Assembly: GCA_965214415.1 (NCBI GenBank)
Contig: CBDCBQ010000003.1
Coordinates: 3,919,141-3,983,140 of the forward strand
Source of the DNA: RH-AL1 sp965214415
GTDB taxonomy: Bacteria > Pseudomonadota > Alphaproteobacteria > Rhizobiales > Beijerinckiaceae
DNA length: 64,000 nt
Direction: 5' to 3'
Shown: one piece after another, positions 1 through 9,800 of the stretch
Layout of the letters: each line of letters opens with the position of its first letter
Numbering within the stretch: position 1 is the stretch's first letter
Notes under the pieces: generated by a model
Seen by the model: only the letters and a program-made list of their open reading frames with translations
The model's database searches: none
What the model was told of the DNA's origin: nothing
Made by a program: the position numbers and the translations under genes

Positions 1-851
1 ATCGCACGATGATCCGCTACAGGCCGCGTCGGCCGGACGACGCGGCATTGCGGGCGCGGCTACGCGATCTCGCCCACCAGCGCCATCGCTTCGGCTACCG
101 GCGGCTGCACGTGCTACTGCGGCGCGACGGCGAGGCAGCCAGCCGCAACAAGATCTACCGGCTCTACCGCGCCGAGGGCCTGGCGGTGCGAAAGCGCAAG
201 GGACGGCGTCGCGCCGTGGGCCAGCGGGCGCCGCTCGTGCCTGCGCTGCTGGCGAACGCGCGCTGGTCGCTCGACTTCGTGCACGACCAGCTCGCCTGCG
301 GGCGGCGCTTCAGGATCCTCAACGTGGTCGACGACGCAACCCGCGAGTGCCTGCTCGCGGTCGCCGACACGTCGATCTCCGGCAAGCGCGTCGTCCGCGA
401 GCTGACGGCTCTCGTGGCGCGGCGTGGGCGGCCGCAGATGATCGTCTCCGACAACGGCACCGAGTTCACCTCGAACGCCGTGCTCGCCTGGTGCCAGACC
501 GAAGGCGTCGCCTGGCACTACATCGCGCCGGGCAAGCCGATGCAGAACGCCTTCTGCGAGAGCTTCAACGGCCGTATGCGCGACGAACTCCTGAACGAGA
601 CGCTGTTCCTCGGCCTTCGCCATGCCCGAGCGAAGCTCGCGAGCTGGGCCGGCGACTACAACACCGAGCGGCCTCACTCGGGGCTCGGCTATCTCACACC
701 GGCGGCGCAAGCCGCCCTCCTCACCGCAACGGGCGATCGGCTGCGCAACCCCGACCAGCTCCGCCGATCGCCCGTTGCTCCATCCGCGCCAGACGGCGTA
801 TCAAACGGACAGGCTCTAATCGTAGCTGGATGAGAGTTCGGGGGCAGGTCA
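1..851 (+). mobile_element. IS3-family insertion sequence, right-hand part (5' end outside window)
   Basis: The element runs in from beyond the window start and ends at 851, where the terminal repeat (826-851) reads into IS66 sequence. The same 26-bp terminus recurs in opposite orientation from 14,733, which confirms it as an IS end. It abuts the IS66 fragment exactly, so one IS probably inserted into, or recombined with, the other. Confidence 0.8.
9..833 (+). CDS. IS3-family transposase OrfB (DDE integrase core)
   Basis: Cut-and-paste transposase of the rve integrase fold. An N-terminal HTH_21-like segment (GYRRLHVLLRRDG) is followed by the DDE core: Asp in SLDFVHDQ, Asp in MIVSDNGTEF and Glu in FCESFNGR, then the family's NTERPHSGLGYLTP motif. 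In IS3 elements OrfB is normally made as an OrfAB fusion by -1 frameshifting, so the ATG at 9 may not be the true start, and OrfA would lie left of the window. The reading frame is intact through 833. The assignment to IS3 is firm; the subgroup is not determined. Confidence 0.88.
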   Translation: MIRYRPRRPDDAALRARLRDLAHQRHRFGYRRLHVLLRRDGEAASRNKIYRLYRAEGLAVRKRKGRRRAVGQRAPLVPALLANARWSLDFVHDQLACGRRFRILNVVDDATRECLLAVADTSISGKRVVRELTALVARRGRPQMIVSDNGTEFTSNAVLAWCQTEGVAWHYIAPGKPMQNAFCESFNGRMRDELLNETLFLGLRHARAKLASWAGDYNTERPHSGLGYLTPAAQAALLTATGDRLRNPDQLRRSPVAPSAPDGVSNGQALIVAG

Positions 852-1170
852 CCTGTCGAACAATGCCGCCGAGCGCGCCATGCGCTGCGTCGCCATGGGC
901 CGCAAGAACTGGACCTTCGCCGGCTCCGATGCGGGCGGCCGGCGTGCGGCCGCGATCTACACCCTGATCGAGACCTGCAAGCTCAACGACGTCGATCCCC
1001 GCGCCTGGCTCGCCGACGTCCTCAGGCGACTGCCGGACCATCCCGCCAAGCGCATCCACGAGCTGCTTCCGTGGAACTGGTCGCCCGCCGTAGCCACCGC
1101 TCGCGCTGCCTGAGCAATCCCGTTCTCGCATTATCCAGGACGCGCAAGGCGGCCTTCACCGGACGCTTTC
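852..1170 (+). mobile_element. IS66 end fragment (tnpC 3' end plus terminal repeat)
   Basis: Positions 852-1113 encode the last ~87 residues of the IS66 TnpC also present at 3,114-4,710 and 7,795-9,390 (starts LSNNAAERAMR, ends AVATARAA). The IS66 terminal repeat follows (1143-1170). The rest of this copy is missing, having been replaced by the IS3 element on the left. It therefore represents a third IS66 insertion in this locus, in opposite orientation to the two complete copies. Confidence 0.85.
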
Positions 1171-1969
1171 CATTTGCAAGCGTTCGGATGTGCAAAAGAT
1201 CGCGATCGAAGCGATACAGCGTTTTGGTGGCTTCGACACTTGGGTGAACAATGCCGGGCAGACGATCTACGGCCGGCTTGAGGAGGTCTCTGAAGAAGAT
1301 CTGCGAGCCCTGATGGAGGTGAATTTTTGGGGCACTGTGAACGGCTCGCTGGTTGCGGTTGCGCACCTGAAGACACACGGCGGCACTCTGATCAATCTCG
1401 GCAGCATCGGCTCCGATTTTGCATTCCCTCTTCAAGGAATGTACAGCGCCAGCAAGCACGCGATTAGAGGCTTTACCGACGCGTTGCGTATGGAATTGGA
1501 GCAGGAGGGTGCGCCTGTCTCCATAACTTTGATCAAGCCGGCCTCGATCGACACGCCACTGCCGCAGCGCGCCCGGAACTATATGGATCGCGAGCCTGAC
1601 CTGCCGCCGCCGGTTTACCGCCCTAGCGAGGTGGCTGCGTCGATCCTGGCTGCAGCTACGTCGCCTCGACGCGACATCTATGTTGGTGGGGGAGGCAAAG
1701 CGATCAGCCTCATCGCGACGATGGCACCGAGACTATTCGATCTCACGGCGCCGCCCGTCATCATGTCTTTCCAGAAGCGACGCGTGCCACCGGACCGTCC
1801 GGAAGGCTCCTTGTACGCGCCGATGCGAGACGGCGACGAACGCGGCACCCATCCCGGCTTCGTAAACCCATTCAGCATTTACACGCGGGCGCGCAATAAC
1901 CTCGGCGCCGTCGCGGCACTCGCCGGCATCGCGGCTTTGGTAGCGGCGACCAGATCGAGACGTCGTTGA
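1171..1969 (+). pseudogene. SDR-family oxidoreductase, 5' truncated by IS66
   Basis: Short-chain dehydrogenase/reductase. The NNAG motif, the catalytic Ser in NLGSIGSDF and the YSASK active-site Tyr-Lys pair are all present. The N-terminal Rossmann TGxxxGIG nucleotide-binding motif is missing because the gene begins at the IS66 boundary (1170). A GTG at 1190 could still start a 259-residue protein, but without the cofactor loop it should be inactive. The C-terminal extension ends in a hydrophobic segment plus Arg-rich tail, as in membrane-tethered SDRs. The last codons overlap the TTG start of the downstream hydrolase, so the two formed an operon. Substrate unknown. Confidence 0.8.
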
Positions 1970-2832
1970 AGGCGCCTCCGCGGTCCTATGTCGAGACGGG
2001 TGCGGGGCGCCTGGCGTTCCAGCGTTCTGGATTGGGTGAGCCCGTGGTCCTGATCCACGGGTCCCTTGTCACGTCGGACGACATGGTGCTGGCGCTGATG
2101 GCGCAGCTTTCGGACCGATATGACGTGTTAGCATTTGATCGGCCAGGGCATGGCGGCAGCGCACAAACTCCGACAAAGCAGGGCTCCCCCTACGCACAGG
2201 CTAAAATGATAGTAGAGGGCTGGCGCACCCTTGGTATCGAGCGCCCAATCATCGTCGGGCATTCCTTCGGCGGCGCTGTAGCCCTGTGCGCCGCGATCGA
2301 GGCGCCCGGCGAAGTTAGTAGCGTCTTGGCGCTCGCGCCAATCTGCTTTCCAGAAGTGCGCGTCGAGCATGTGATGTTTGGCCCACGCGCGGCGCCGTTC
2401 GCGGGCGAATGGCTCGCTAGGTCCATCGGAAAGGTTGCCGATGTAATGACGTTGCCGCTGCTCCGAAACGCGATGTTTTTTCCCCAACCAATGCCAAGTA
2501 GCTACGCGGCCGAGTATCCGTTTGCCTGGGCTTCCACCTCAGAGATGATGATCGCTGACGGCAAGGACGGCATGGCAAGTTATTTGGCACTTGCCGAAAG
2601 TGCGGGCCGCTATTCGTTGTGCGACGTTCCCGTCCGCATCTTCGGCGGAACGCATGATGTGGTCGTGACGAACGCAAGGCATGGTCTCGCGGCCGCGTGC
2701 CTCATGCCCAACTCCGCATTCCGGTGGATGCCGGGCTTGGGGCACATGCTGCATCATTTCTGCGCCAACGAAATCTGCCAATCAATCGACCAGATGCAGC
2801 TGCGGCAGATTCCACCAAGCGATCGATCTTAA
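1966..2832 (+). CDS. Alpha/beta hydrolase
   Basis: Soluble alpha/beta-fold hydrolase of 288 aa. The oxyanion segment LIHGSL, nucleophile elbow GHSFGG (Ser near residue 97), acidic residue in GGTHDVVV and catalytic His in GLGHMLHH form a complete triad. The start is a TTG overlapping the stop of the SDR gene (TTGA), so it was translationally coupled to it. With that gene truncated, its own promoter is uncertain. Substrate unknown; related enzymes are esterases, epoxide hydrolases or C-C hydrolases. Its stop overlaps the 3' end of an opposing MFS gene remnant. Confidence 0.8.
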   Translation: MKAPPRSYVETGAGRLAFQRSGLGEPVVLIHGSLVTSDDMVLALMAQLSDRYDVLAFDRPGHGGSAQTPTKQGSPYAQAKMIVEGWRTLGIERPIIVGHSFGGAVALCAAIEAPGEVSSVLALAPICFPEVRVEHVMFGPRAAPFAGEWLARSIGKVADVMTLPLLRNAMFFPQPMPSSYAAEYPFAWASTSEMMIADGKDGMASYLALAESAGRYSLCDVPVRIFGGTHDVVVTNARHGLAAACLMPNSAFRWMPGLGHMLHHFCANEICQSIDQMQLRQIPPSDRS

Positions 2833-3056
2833 GACGCTTCTAGTCTCTCACTGGAGAGTAGCTGCGCAAAAGGCACCGCAAGCAGGCACATCCCCGACAT
2901 GATCCAGAAGGCGCGCGCGCCAAGCGTGCCCCAGACTTCGCCGGATAGGAAGGGTCAACACAGCGGACGCCACCCCGAGGCTCAGCGTGCCGTAGAGCGT
3001 CTGCGCCGTCGCGAGCCGCTCGGGCGGGATCGCCTCGCCGATGACCTGCATGCAGG
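2829..3056 (-). pseudogene. MFS transporter C-terminal fragment (second MFS gene, piece 2)
   Basis: On the minus strand, directly after the IS66 end, the reading continues as MQVIGEAIPPERLATAQTLY and then, after a one-base shift, as LSGEVWGTLGARAFWIMSG to a TAA at 2829. This matches the last two membrane helices of a HcaT-like major facilitator. The N-terminal piece, in the same orientation, lies at 10,264-10,365 beyond the second IS66 copy. The two are probably ends of one gene broken by both IS66 insertions. Non-functional. HcaT-like assignment is by recognised pattern, not alignment. Confidence 0.6.
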
Positions 3057-3113
3057 GAAAGCGTCCGGTGAAGGCCGCCTTGCGCGTCCTGGATAATGCG
3101 AGAACGGGATTGC

Positions 3114-4710
3114 TCAGGCAGCGCGAGCGGTGGCTACGGCGGGCGACCAGTTCCACGGAAGCAGCTCGTGGATGCGCTTGGCGGGATGGTCCGGCAGTCG
3201 CCTGAGGACGTCGGCGAGCCAGGCGCGGGGATCGACGTCGTTGAGCTTGCAGGTCTCGATCAGGGTGTAGATCGCGGCCGCACGCCGGCCGCCCGCATCG
3301 GAGCCGGCGAAGGTCCAGTTCTTGCGGCCCATGGCGACGCAGCGCATGGCGCGCTCGGCGGCATTGTTCGACAGGCAGATGCGGCCGTCGTCGAGGAAGC
3401 GGGTGAAGGCCGGTATCCGCTTCAGCCCGTAGTCCATCGCCTTGGCGGTCTCGGACTTCGACGACAGGGTGCGACGCTGCCCGTTCAGCCAGGCGACGAG
3501 ACCCTCGACCAGCGGCTTGATCGTTTGGTCTCGCACGGCTTGTCGCTTGGAAGGCGTCGCACCGTTGATGGTGCGTTCGATCGCGAAGATGGCATCGATG
3601 CGCATCACGGCCTCGACGGCGATCGGTGCCTTCTTGAGAGCGGCGATCTCGTAGAACTTGCGGCGCCAGTGCGCCCAGCATCCCCGCCTCGAGAATCGTC
3701 CCCGGCACGCGCCCCGGCTCGTACAACTTGTTGAAGCCGGCATAGGCGTCGGCCTGCATGATGCCGGACCAAGTGCGCAGGAATGCCTCGGGATGCGCGC
3801 CGCCACGATCGGGCGAGTAGAGGTAGGAGGCGGCCGGCGGATCGGCGCCGCCGTAGGGGCGATCGTCGCGGACCGCGGTCCATAGCCGACCGGTCTTCGT
3901 CTTGCCTTTGGCCAGGACCGGCACCGGCGTGTCGTCGACATGGAGGCGCTGGGCTGACAGAACGTGGGCCTCGATGATCTCGACCATCGGCTTCAGGGCA
4001 ACGCTGACGGCGCCCATCCAGTCCGCCATCGTCGAGACGTCGATCTCGACACCCTCACGGGCGAAGGCCCGGCTTTGCCGATGCAGCGGCAGATGCAGGC
4101 AGAACTTGCCACAGGCGATCTCGGCCAGCAGCACCGGCCCGGCGCGCCCCCGCGCGATCGGGTGCGAGGGCGCGGGCGGCTGCGTGATCGCCTCGCAGGA
4201 TCGGCAGGAGAACTTCTCCCGAACATGTTGGATGACGAACCAGCTCGCCGGGACACGTTCGAGCGACTCGGTGATGTCTTCGCCCAGCTTGTGCAGGCGA
4301 CCGGCGCAGCAGGGGCAAGCCGAGGGGCTGGGGTAGACCTGCCGGACACGCGACAGATGCTCGGGCAAGGGACGCCGCGCCGGCTTGCGACGCGTGAAGG
4401 CATCGATCGACGTGGCGGGCGTCGCCATCTCATCGTTAGCCCGCATCGCCGCGAGCGTCTCCTCGACGTCCTCGAGCGCCAGCTCGAACTGGCCGATCCT
4501 GGTGCCGGCCTCTGAGGACTGGCCGAACGCCTCGCGGCGCGCCTTCGCCAGCTGAAAGCGCAACCGCTCCAGTTCGAGGTCGAGCACGATGCGGTCTGTA
4601 TGGGCCCTGGCGACGGCGAGCTCGGCCGCTAGCCGCGCCCGGCGTTCCACGAGGATCATCGCGTGCGCGGCGGCGAGGTCTTTCGGCAGCGACTCAGAGG
4701 GCGTGCTCAC
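3114..4710 (-). pseudogene. tnpC: IS66 transposase TnpC, frameshifted
   Basis: The large IS66 transposase has a coiled-coil N terminus, a zinc-finger pair (CPCCAGRLHKLGED and FSCRSCEAI) and a DDE core with Asp in HVDDTPVPVL, Asp in QADAYAGF and Glu in NNAAERAM. Copy A carries CCCC where intact copy B has CCC (near 3684), shifting the frame about 340 codons in. The out-of-frame tail then reads through the IS end into the MFS remnant. A C-terminal piece remains open from about 3941 to 3114. Probably inactive, though copy B could act in trans. Confidence 0.88.
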
Positions 4711-4772
4711 CCAGCAAGAGAATCACGGATGCGGTTTGCCCGGGAGCCGATGACGGCGCTGTGCACAGCTTG

Positions 4773-5120
4773 CTATCCCGCGGCGCGTGGCCGCCACGTC
4801 CGCTGGGGCGCCCGCCAGTCGATCCCGTCCAGCAGGTAGCCGAGCTGCGCCGAGGAGATCGTTACCGTGCCGTTGGCCACCGAAGGCCACAGGAAGCGGC
4901 CGCGCTCCAGCCGTTTGGAGAACAGGCACATCCCCTGGCCGTCGTGCCAGATGACCTTGATCAGGTCGCCGCGACGGCCGCGGAAGACGAACAGATGGCC
5001 ATCGTGCGGGTCGCGCTTCAGCGTCTCCTGGACCAGCAGGGACAGGCCATCGAAGCCCTTGCGCATATCGGTGTGGCCGGTCGCCAGCCAGACGCGCACG
5101 CCGCTCGGGAACGCGATCAT
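4773..5120 (-). CDS. tnpB: IS66 accessory protein TnpB
   Basis: IS66 Orf2 family, 115 aa, needed for IS66 transposition together with TnpA and TnpC. Diagnostic features are VRVWLATGHTDMRKGFDGL near the N terminus and VIWHDGQGMCLFSKRLERG. The ATG at 5120 overlaps the tnpA stop by 4 bp (ATGA), the normal IS66 arrangement. The longer open frame in this register upstream is only the shadow of tnpA. Confidence 0.9.
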   Translation of the reverse strand: MIAFPSGVRVWLATGHTDMRKGFDGLSLLVQETLKRDPHDGHLFVFRGRRGDLIKVIWHDGQGMCLFSKRLERGRFLWPSVANGTVTISSAQLGYLLDGIDWRAPQRTWRPRAAG

Positions 5121-5497
5121 CGGCTGCTCAGGACGTCGAGCACGCGGGCGAGCGCCTTGGCATCGACACCCGCATCGACCCGCACCCGGCGACCGCCGCC
5201 GAGATCGATCTCGATCAGCCCTCGCTCCTTCGCCGGGCCACGCGTCCGACGCGGCTTCGTGGGGATCGACGGCGCAACGCTCGGCTCGGCGATCATCACC
5301 GGGACCATCGTCGTGGAAGCCGCAGGCAGCCGCGCCTGCCGACGCCAGGCGAACAGGACGCTCGGCGCGACATCGTTGCGGCGCGCGACCTCCGCTACCT
5401 TCGCGCCCGGCTCGAGGCTCTCCGTCAGGATCCGCATCTTCTCGTCGCGCGACCATCGCCGCCGCCGCTCGACACCACCAAGCACCTCGACCCGCAT
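5117..5497 (-). CDS. tnpA: IS66 accessory protein TnpA (HTH)
   Basis: First gene of the IS66 operon, 126 aa. It has an N-terminal helix-turn-helix of the transposase_8 type (RRRWSRDEKMRILTESLEPG then VAEVARRNDVAPSVLFAWRR) and a basic, Pro-rich linker. It overlaps tnpB by 4 bp. The sequence matches the corresponding gene of copy B. Confidence 0.9.
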   Translation of the reverse strand: MRVEVLGGVERRRRWSRDEKMRILTESLEPGAKVAEVARRNDVAPSVLFAWRRQARLPAASTTMVPVMIAEPSVAPSIPTKPRRTRGPAKERGLIEIDLGGGRRVRVDAGVDAKALARVLDVLSSR

Positions 5498-5583
5498 CAG
5501 AACCGACCTTAAAGCTATCCTTGAGGTCGGATGCAGAGCCCTCCGCTATCGATGCCGCAAGGCGGCCGTCACCGGACGCTCAC

Positions 5584-7737
5584 CATGCGAGGCGAGCGCC
5601 GGTGATTGTGGAACAGCGCAAATGGGTGACGATCTCTCATGCTTCACTGCGTAGGCAAGGTGCTGGTTGGCTCAGGCAGCATGCCTCGATTGCCTTTCCA
5701 GTCCGCGGTACGCAGCGGTGGTGGAGGCAAGCGGGAGTGCCCCCCATTGCATCGTTTCGGACGCCCGACCAGCCACGCGCCGCAGCGATCGGCGAGCGGT
5801 AGCATCCAAAGACCGATCCCATGCGAGGATCGTTCGATCAACCCGGCATCGACCGCCGAAGCCCATGCAGGGCCGACCTTTGCGCCTGCGAGAACATTCT
5901 TCCGCGGCCGAATGACCACAGGGGTGCGTGTAATCACGAGAACAGACTTGCCAGTGCTGGATCTCCTCCGACGCCACGGCAATCAGAATGGTTGGCTTAA
6001 GATGGGTCCGGCAGCACACGCGGCGACCCTGTGGTTCAGCCGCGCTTCTTCGATCCTTGCAAGGGTCCGTGAAGCAAGCTGCAAGTAATCCGAGCGGCTT
6101 TCGAGGCGGAACAGCTCGCATAGGCAAGTCGCAAGCTCACGTTTTGGCATCCGAGTGCCGCTAGTGGATGCAGCCGCCGCAGGCGCACGGCGGCCATGCA
6201 TCGACGTCAGTGCGACGAAGCGTCGCGCTAGTGCACTGTGTCGATGAAGAGGAAGAGAGTCGATGCCGACGTGGCAAGCGGATCACGAAGCCATAACGGC
6301 ATTACGCTCTGAGCTAGGCTCGCTGAGCGGAAAGTGGCTATTAAGGCGAACCGAGCCAGCGAAGGATGAGATCGGACGGGATGGCGGTAAGAGCCGGGCG
6401 AGTGGCGGTCGGACCATACCTCTGGCGCTATAAGATACGAAATGCGGGCGCTCGACCCCCGAAGAGAAACGCTGGCGGCTATCGCGAGTTGGCAGGCGCT
6501 CACTCGGGGATCCTGGCGGTTTGCTCAGAAGATCGGCAGAAGCGTGCCGCATGCATGTCTGCGGTTCACGGTGCGCACCGACGCCAATGGGCGATGGAAC
6601 AAATCCAACAAATATGTATTCGCAACAGCAGTTTCCCAATATGGATTTGGCTGTGACCGAATGCCACCGCGAAGCGAACCGCGATCGCCTCCCGAAGGAG
6701 ACGTTCGGACGCTGTCGAATGCGATCGGTGCGGCCCCGGGAAGCGGCTGCCGGACGCACGAAGCGTCCGCAGACTGATCCAGGGGTCGCCGCCACGAATG
6801 CTGCCCACCGGCGGAGCCGACGCGTACAAAACTCGAAGGCGAGCCGACTTTAAAGCATGAGGCGGATCATATCGGCAGCATGGCCGGAACCAGCCACCAT
6901 ACCGCCGAATTTCGACATCGCCGTCGCCTGATGGGATCATCCGCCTGTGACGCAGCGTTCCACGGCTTGCCCAGCCTGTCGTCGAGGGTGGATCGAGAAG
7001 AGGAACCTGATCTCGAGTGCCGAACGGCCTACATCAGAAAATGCGGCTGGACCGGCGACACGTGCCGATCTTTCAGTGCCCAACGAGTTGCCGCCATGAA
7101 GTCGTCCGCCCGCACGATGGCGCGACGAGTCATCAAAGCGTAGGGCTCGCATAGCGCTATTTGTTCGCGTCCGGGTGGATGAAGACGATGCCGATTGCGA
7201 AGCGTCGACCGAGCTCGTCGCTCGTTCACCTTCAGCGCCTCCGCCTGGCGATCTTGCGTGAGATCCAGGGGTAAATCAACCGGCGTGCTGCCGTGGCCGC
7301 TGATCCTTCCATCCCCAGGACCAGTTGAGCATTTCAGCGAGAGTCGACCCCGCGCTTGCACCTTTAGGAGCTCCGCCGTCCGATCGCCATCGGCCGCAAT
7401 GGTGATCTTAAGCATCGATGATGACGCGCAGTAACGCGCCGACGGCTGATCCTACGGCATTCCGCCACCGTGACTGGCATGGCAATTGCGATATGGGCAT
7501 ACCGATCAGTTAAGACGAGAGGTGTTCACCCCCTTGAATCATAATCATTTAAGACCATATGGAAACTACGCTCGCATGAGCAGATGGTGCGAGCTGTCGC
7601 CGCCGATCTGAACGCTGCGTAAGATCTACCTCGAACCCGGCTAAGCGGCGAGAATTTTCTGTTACAAATCCCTTGGCCGCCGATGAAGAGCTCACCTGGG
7701 CCGCTGAAGAACGGCGCCGTCGGTACGCCGAAGGCCG
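5584..7737. other. 2.15 kb between the IS66 copies with no intact gene
   Basis: No open frame here shows a recognisable domain. Two spots look like decayed coding sequence on the minus strand. One is an anti-phase pair ending GRRFAIGIVFIHPDANK before a TAG near 7159, preceded in another frame by LDLTQDRQAEALKVNE. The other is the short continuation AFGVPTAPFF of the second MFS gene right next to copy B (about 7712-7737). The rest (5640-7000) gives only short frames on both strands. It probably contains a further degenerate insertion within the MFS gene. Confidence 0.5.
7730..7737. repeat. IS66 copy B target-site duplication, left
   Basis: The octamer gaaggccg immediately left of copy B matches the octamer immediately right of it (10264-10271). 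An 8-bp duplication is the normal IS66 signature, so copy B arose by simple transposition. Confidence 0.9.
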
Positions 7738-7794
7738 GAAAGCGTCCGGTGAAGGCCGCCTTGCGCGTCCTGGATAATGCGAGAACGGGATTGC

Positions 7795-9390
7795 TCAGGC
7801 AGCGCGAGCGGTGGCTACGGCGGGCGACCAGTTCCACGGAAGCAGCTCGTGGATGCGCTTGGCGGGATGGTCCGGCAGTCGCCTGAGGACGTCGGCGAGC
7901 CAGGCGCGGGGATCGACGTCGTTGAGCTTGCAGGTCTCGATCAGGGTGTAGATCGCGGCCGCACGCCGGCCGCCCGCATCGGAGCCGGCGAAGGTCCAGT
8001 TCTTGCGGCCCATGGCGACGCAGCGCATGGCGCGCTCGGCGGCATTGTTCGACAGGCAGATGCGGCCGTCGTCGAGGAAGCGGGTGAAGGCCGGTATCCG
8101 CTTCAGCCCGTAGTCCATCGCCTTGGCGGTCTCGGACTTCGACGACAGGGTGCGACGCTGCCCGTTCAGCCAGGCGACGAGACCCTCGACCAGCGGCTTG
8201 ATCGTTTGGTCTCGCACGGCTTGTCGCTTGGAAGGCGTCGCACCGTTGATGGTGCGTTCGATCGCGAAGATGGCATCGATGCGCATCACGGCCTCGACGG
8301 CGATCGGTGCCTTCTTGAGAGCGGCGATCTCGTAGAACTTGCGGCGCCAGTGCGCCCAGCATCCCGCCTCGAGAATCGTCCCCGGCACGCGCCCCGGCTC
8401 GTACAACTTGTTGAAGCCGGCATAGGCGTCGGCCTGCATGATGCCGGACCAAGTGCGCAGGAATGCCTCGGGATGCGCGCCGCCACGATCGGGCGAGTAG
8501 AGGTAGGAGGCGGCCGGCGGATCGGCGCCGCCGTAGGGGCGATCGTCGCGGACCGCGGTCCATAGCCGACCGGTCTTCGTCTTGCCTTTGGCCAGGACCG
8601 GCACCGGCGTGTCGTCGACATGGAGGCGCTGGGCTGACAGAACGTGGGCCTCGATGATCTCGACCATCGGCTTCAGGGCAACGCTGACGGCGCCCATCCA
8701 GTCCGCCATCGTCGAGACGTCGATCTCGACACCCTCACGGGCGAAGGCCCGGCTTTGCCGATGCAGCGGCAGATGCAGGCAGAACTTGCCACAGGCGATC
8801 TCGGCCAGCAGCACCGGCCCGGCGCGCCCCCGCGCGATCGGGTGCGAGGGCGCGGGCGGCTGCGTGATCGCCTCGCAGGATCGGCAGGAGAACTTCTCCC
8901 GAACATGTTGGATGACGAACCAGCTCGCCGGGACACGTTCGAGCGACTCGGTGATGTCTTCGCCCAGCTTGTGCAGGCGACCGGCGCAGCAGGGGCAAGC
9001 CGAGGGGCTGGGGTAGACCTGCCGGACACGCGACAGATGCTCGGGCAAGGGACGCCGCGCCGGCTTGCGACGCGTGAAGGCATCGATCGACGTGGCGGGC
9101 GTCGCCATCTCATCGTTAGCCCGCATCGCCGCGAGCGTCTCCTCGACGTCCTCGAGCGCCAGCTCGAACTGGCCGATCCTGGTGCCGGCCTCTGAGGACT
9201 GGCCGAACGCCTCGCGGCGCGCCTTCGCCAGCTGAAAGCGCAACCGCTCCAGTTCGAGGTCGAGCACGATGCGGTCTGTATGGGCCCTGGCGACGGCGAG
9301 CTCGGCCGCTAGCCGCGCCCGGCGTTCCACGAGGATCATCGCGTGCGCGGCGGCGAGGTCTTTCGGCAGCGACTCAGAGGGCGTGCTCAC
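7795..9390 (-). CDS. tnpC: IS66 transposase TnpC
   Basis: Full-length 531-aa IS66 transposase. It has an N-terminal coiled coil with leucine-rich heptads, zinc-binding Cys pairs (CPCC, CRSC) and a DDE triad (Asp in HVDDTPVPVL, Asp in ADAYAGF, Glu in NNAAERAM). The C-terminal IS66_C segment ends in PWNWSPAVATARAA. This copy has the 3-C run that keeps the frame open. It would move copy B and could mobilise copy A in trans. Confidence 0.93.
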   Translation of the reverse strand: MSTPSESLPKDLAAAHAMILVERRARLAAELAVARAHTDRIVLDLELERLRFQLAKARREAFGQSSEAGTRIGQFELALEDVEETLAAMRANDEMATPATSIDAFTRRKPARRPLPEHLSRVRQVYPSPSACPCCAGRLHKLGEDITESLERVPASWFVIQHVREKFSCRSCEAITQPPAPSHPIARGRAGPVLLAEIACGKFCLHLPLHRQSRAFAREGVEIDVSTMADWMGAVSVALKPMVEIIEAHVLSAQRLHVDDTPVPVLAKGKTKTGRLWTAVRDDRPYGGADPPAASYLYSPDRGGAHPEAFLRTWSGIMQADAYAGFNKLYEPGRVPGTILEAGCWAHWRRKFYEIAALKKAPIAVEAVMRIDAIFAIERTINGATPSKRQAVRDQTIKPLVEGLVAWLNGQRRTLSSKSETAKAMDYGLKRIPAFTRFLDDGRICLSNNAAERAMRCVAMGRKNWTFAGSDAGGRRAAAIYTLIETCKLNDVDPRAWLADVLRRLPDHPAKRIHELLPWNWSPAVATARAA

Positions 9391-9452
9391 CCAGCAAGAG
9401 AATCACGGATGCGGTTTGCCCGGGAGCCGATGACGGCGCTGTGCACAGCTTG

Positions 9453-9800
9453 CTATCCCGCGGCGCGTGGCCGCCACGTCCGCTGGGGCGCCCGCCAGTC
9501 GATCCCGTCCAGCAGGTAGCCGAGCTGCGCCGAGGAGATCGTTACCGTGCCGTTGGCCACCGAAGGCCACAGGAAGCGGCCGCGCTCCAGCCGTTTGGAG
9601 AACAGGCACATCCCCTGGCCGTCGTGCCAGATGACCTTGATCAGGTCGCCGCGACGGCCGCGGAAGACGAACAGATGGCCATCGTGCGGGTCGCGCTTCA
9701 GCGTCTCCTGGACCAGCAGGGACAGGCCATCGAAGCCCTTGCGCATATCGGTGTGGCCGGTCGCCAGCCAGACGCGCACGCCGCTCGGGAACGCGATCAT
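9453..9800 (-). CDS. tnpB: IS66 accessory protein TnpB
   Basis: 115 aa, apparently identical to the tnpB of copy A (IS66 Orf2 family, motifs TDMRKGFDGL and VIWHDGQGMCLF). The ATG overlaps the tnpA stop, so the three genes form one transcription unit. Confidence 0.9.
   Translation of the reverse strand: MIAFPSGVRVWLATGHTDMRKGFDGLSLLVQETLKRDPHDGHLFVFRGRRGDLIKVIWHDGQGMCLFSKRLERGRFLWPSVANGTVTISSAQLGYLLDGIDWRAPQRTWRPRAAG

Larger units (their letters stand above)
3057..5583 (-). mobile_element. IS66-family element, copy A (2,527 bp, tnpC frameshifted)
   Basis: Bounded by imperfect terminal inverted repeats at 3057-3084 and 5556-5583 (GAAAGCGTCCGG and GTGAGCGTCCGG when read inward). It carries tnpA, tnpB and tnpC on the minus strand. 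It appears identical to copy B except for one extra C in a C run near 3682-3685, which breaks tnpC. The flanking octamers differ (catgcagg versus catgcgag), unlike the perfect duplication around copy B. Confidence 0.92.

Noticed and set aside
2848..4710. 620-codon open frame on the minus strand
   Set aside because: It is TnpC of IS66 copy A shifted by an extra C and reading through the IS end into the MFS remnant; only pieces of it are real.
7526..8563. 345-codon minus-strand frame over IS66 copy B
   Set aside because: Shadow frame of tnpC running through the IS end; Arg/His-rich composition.
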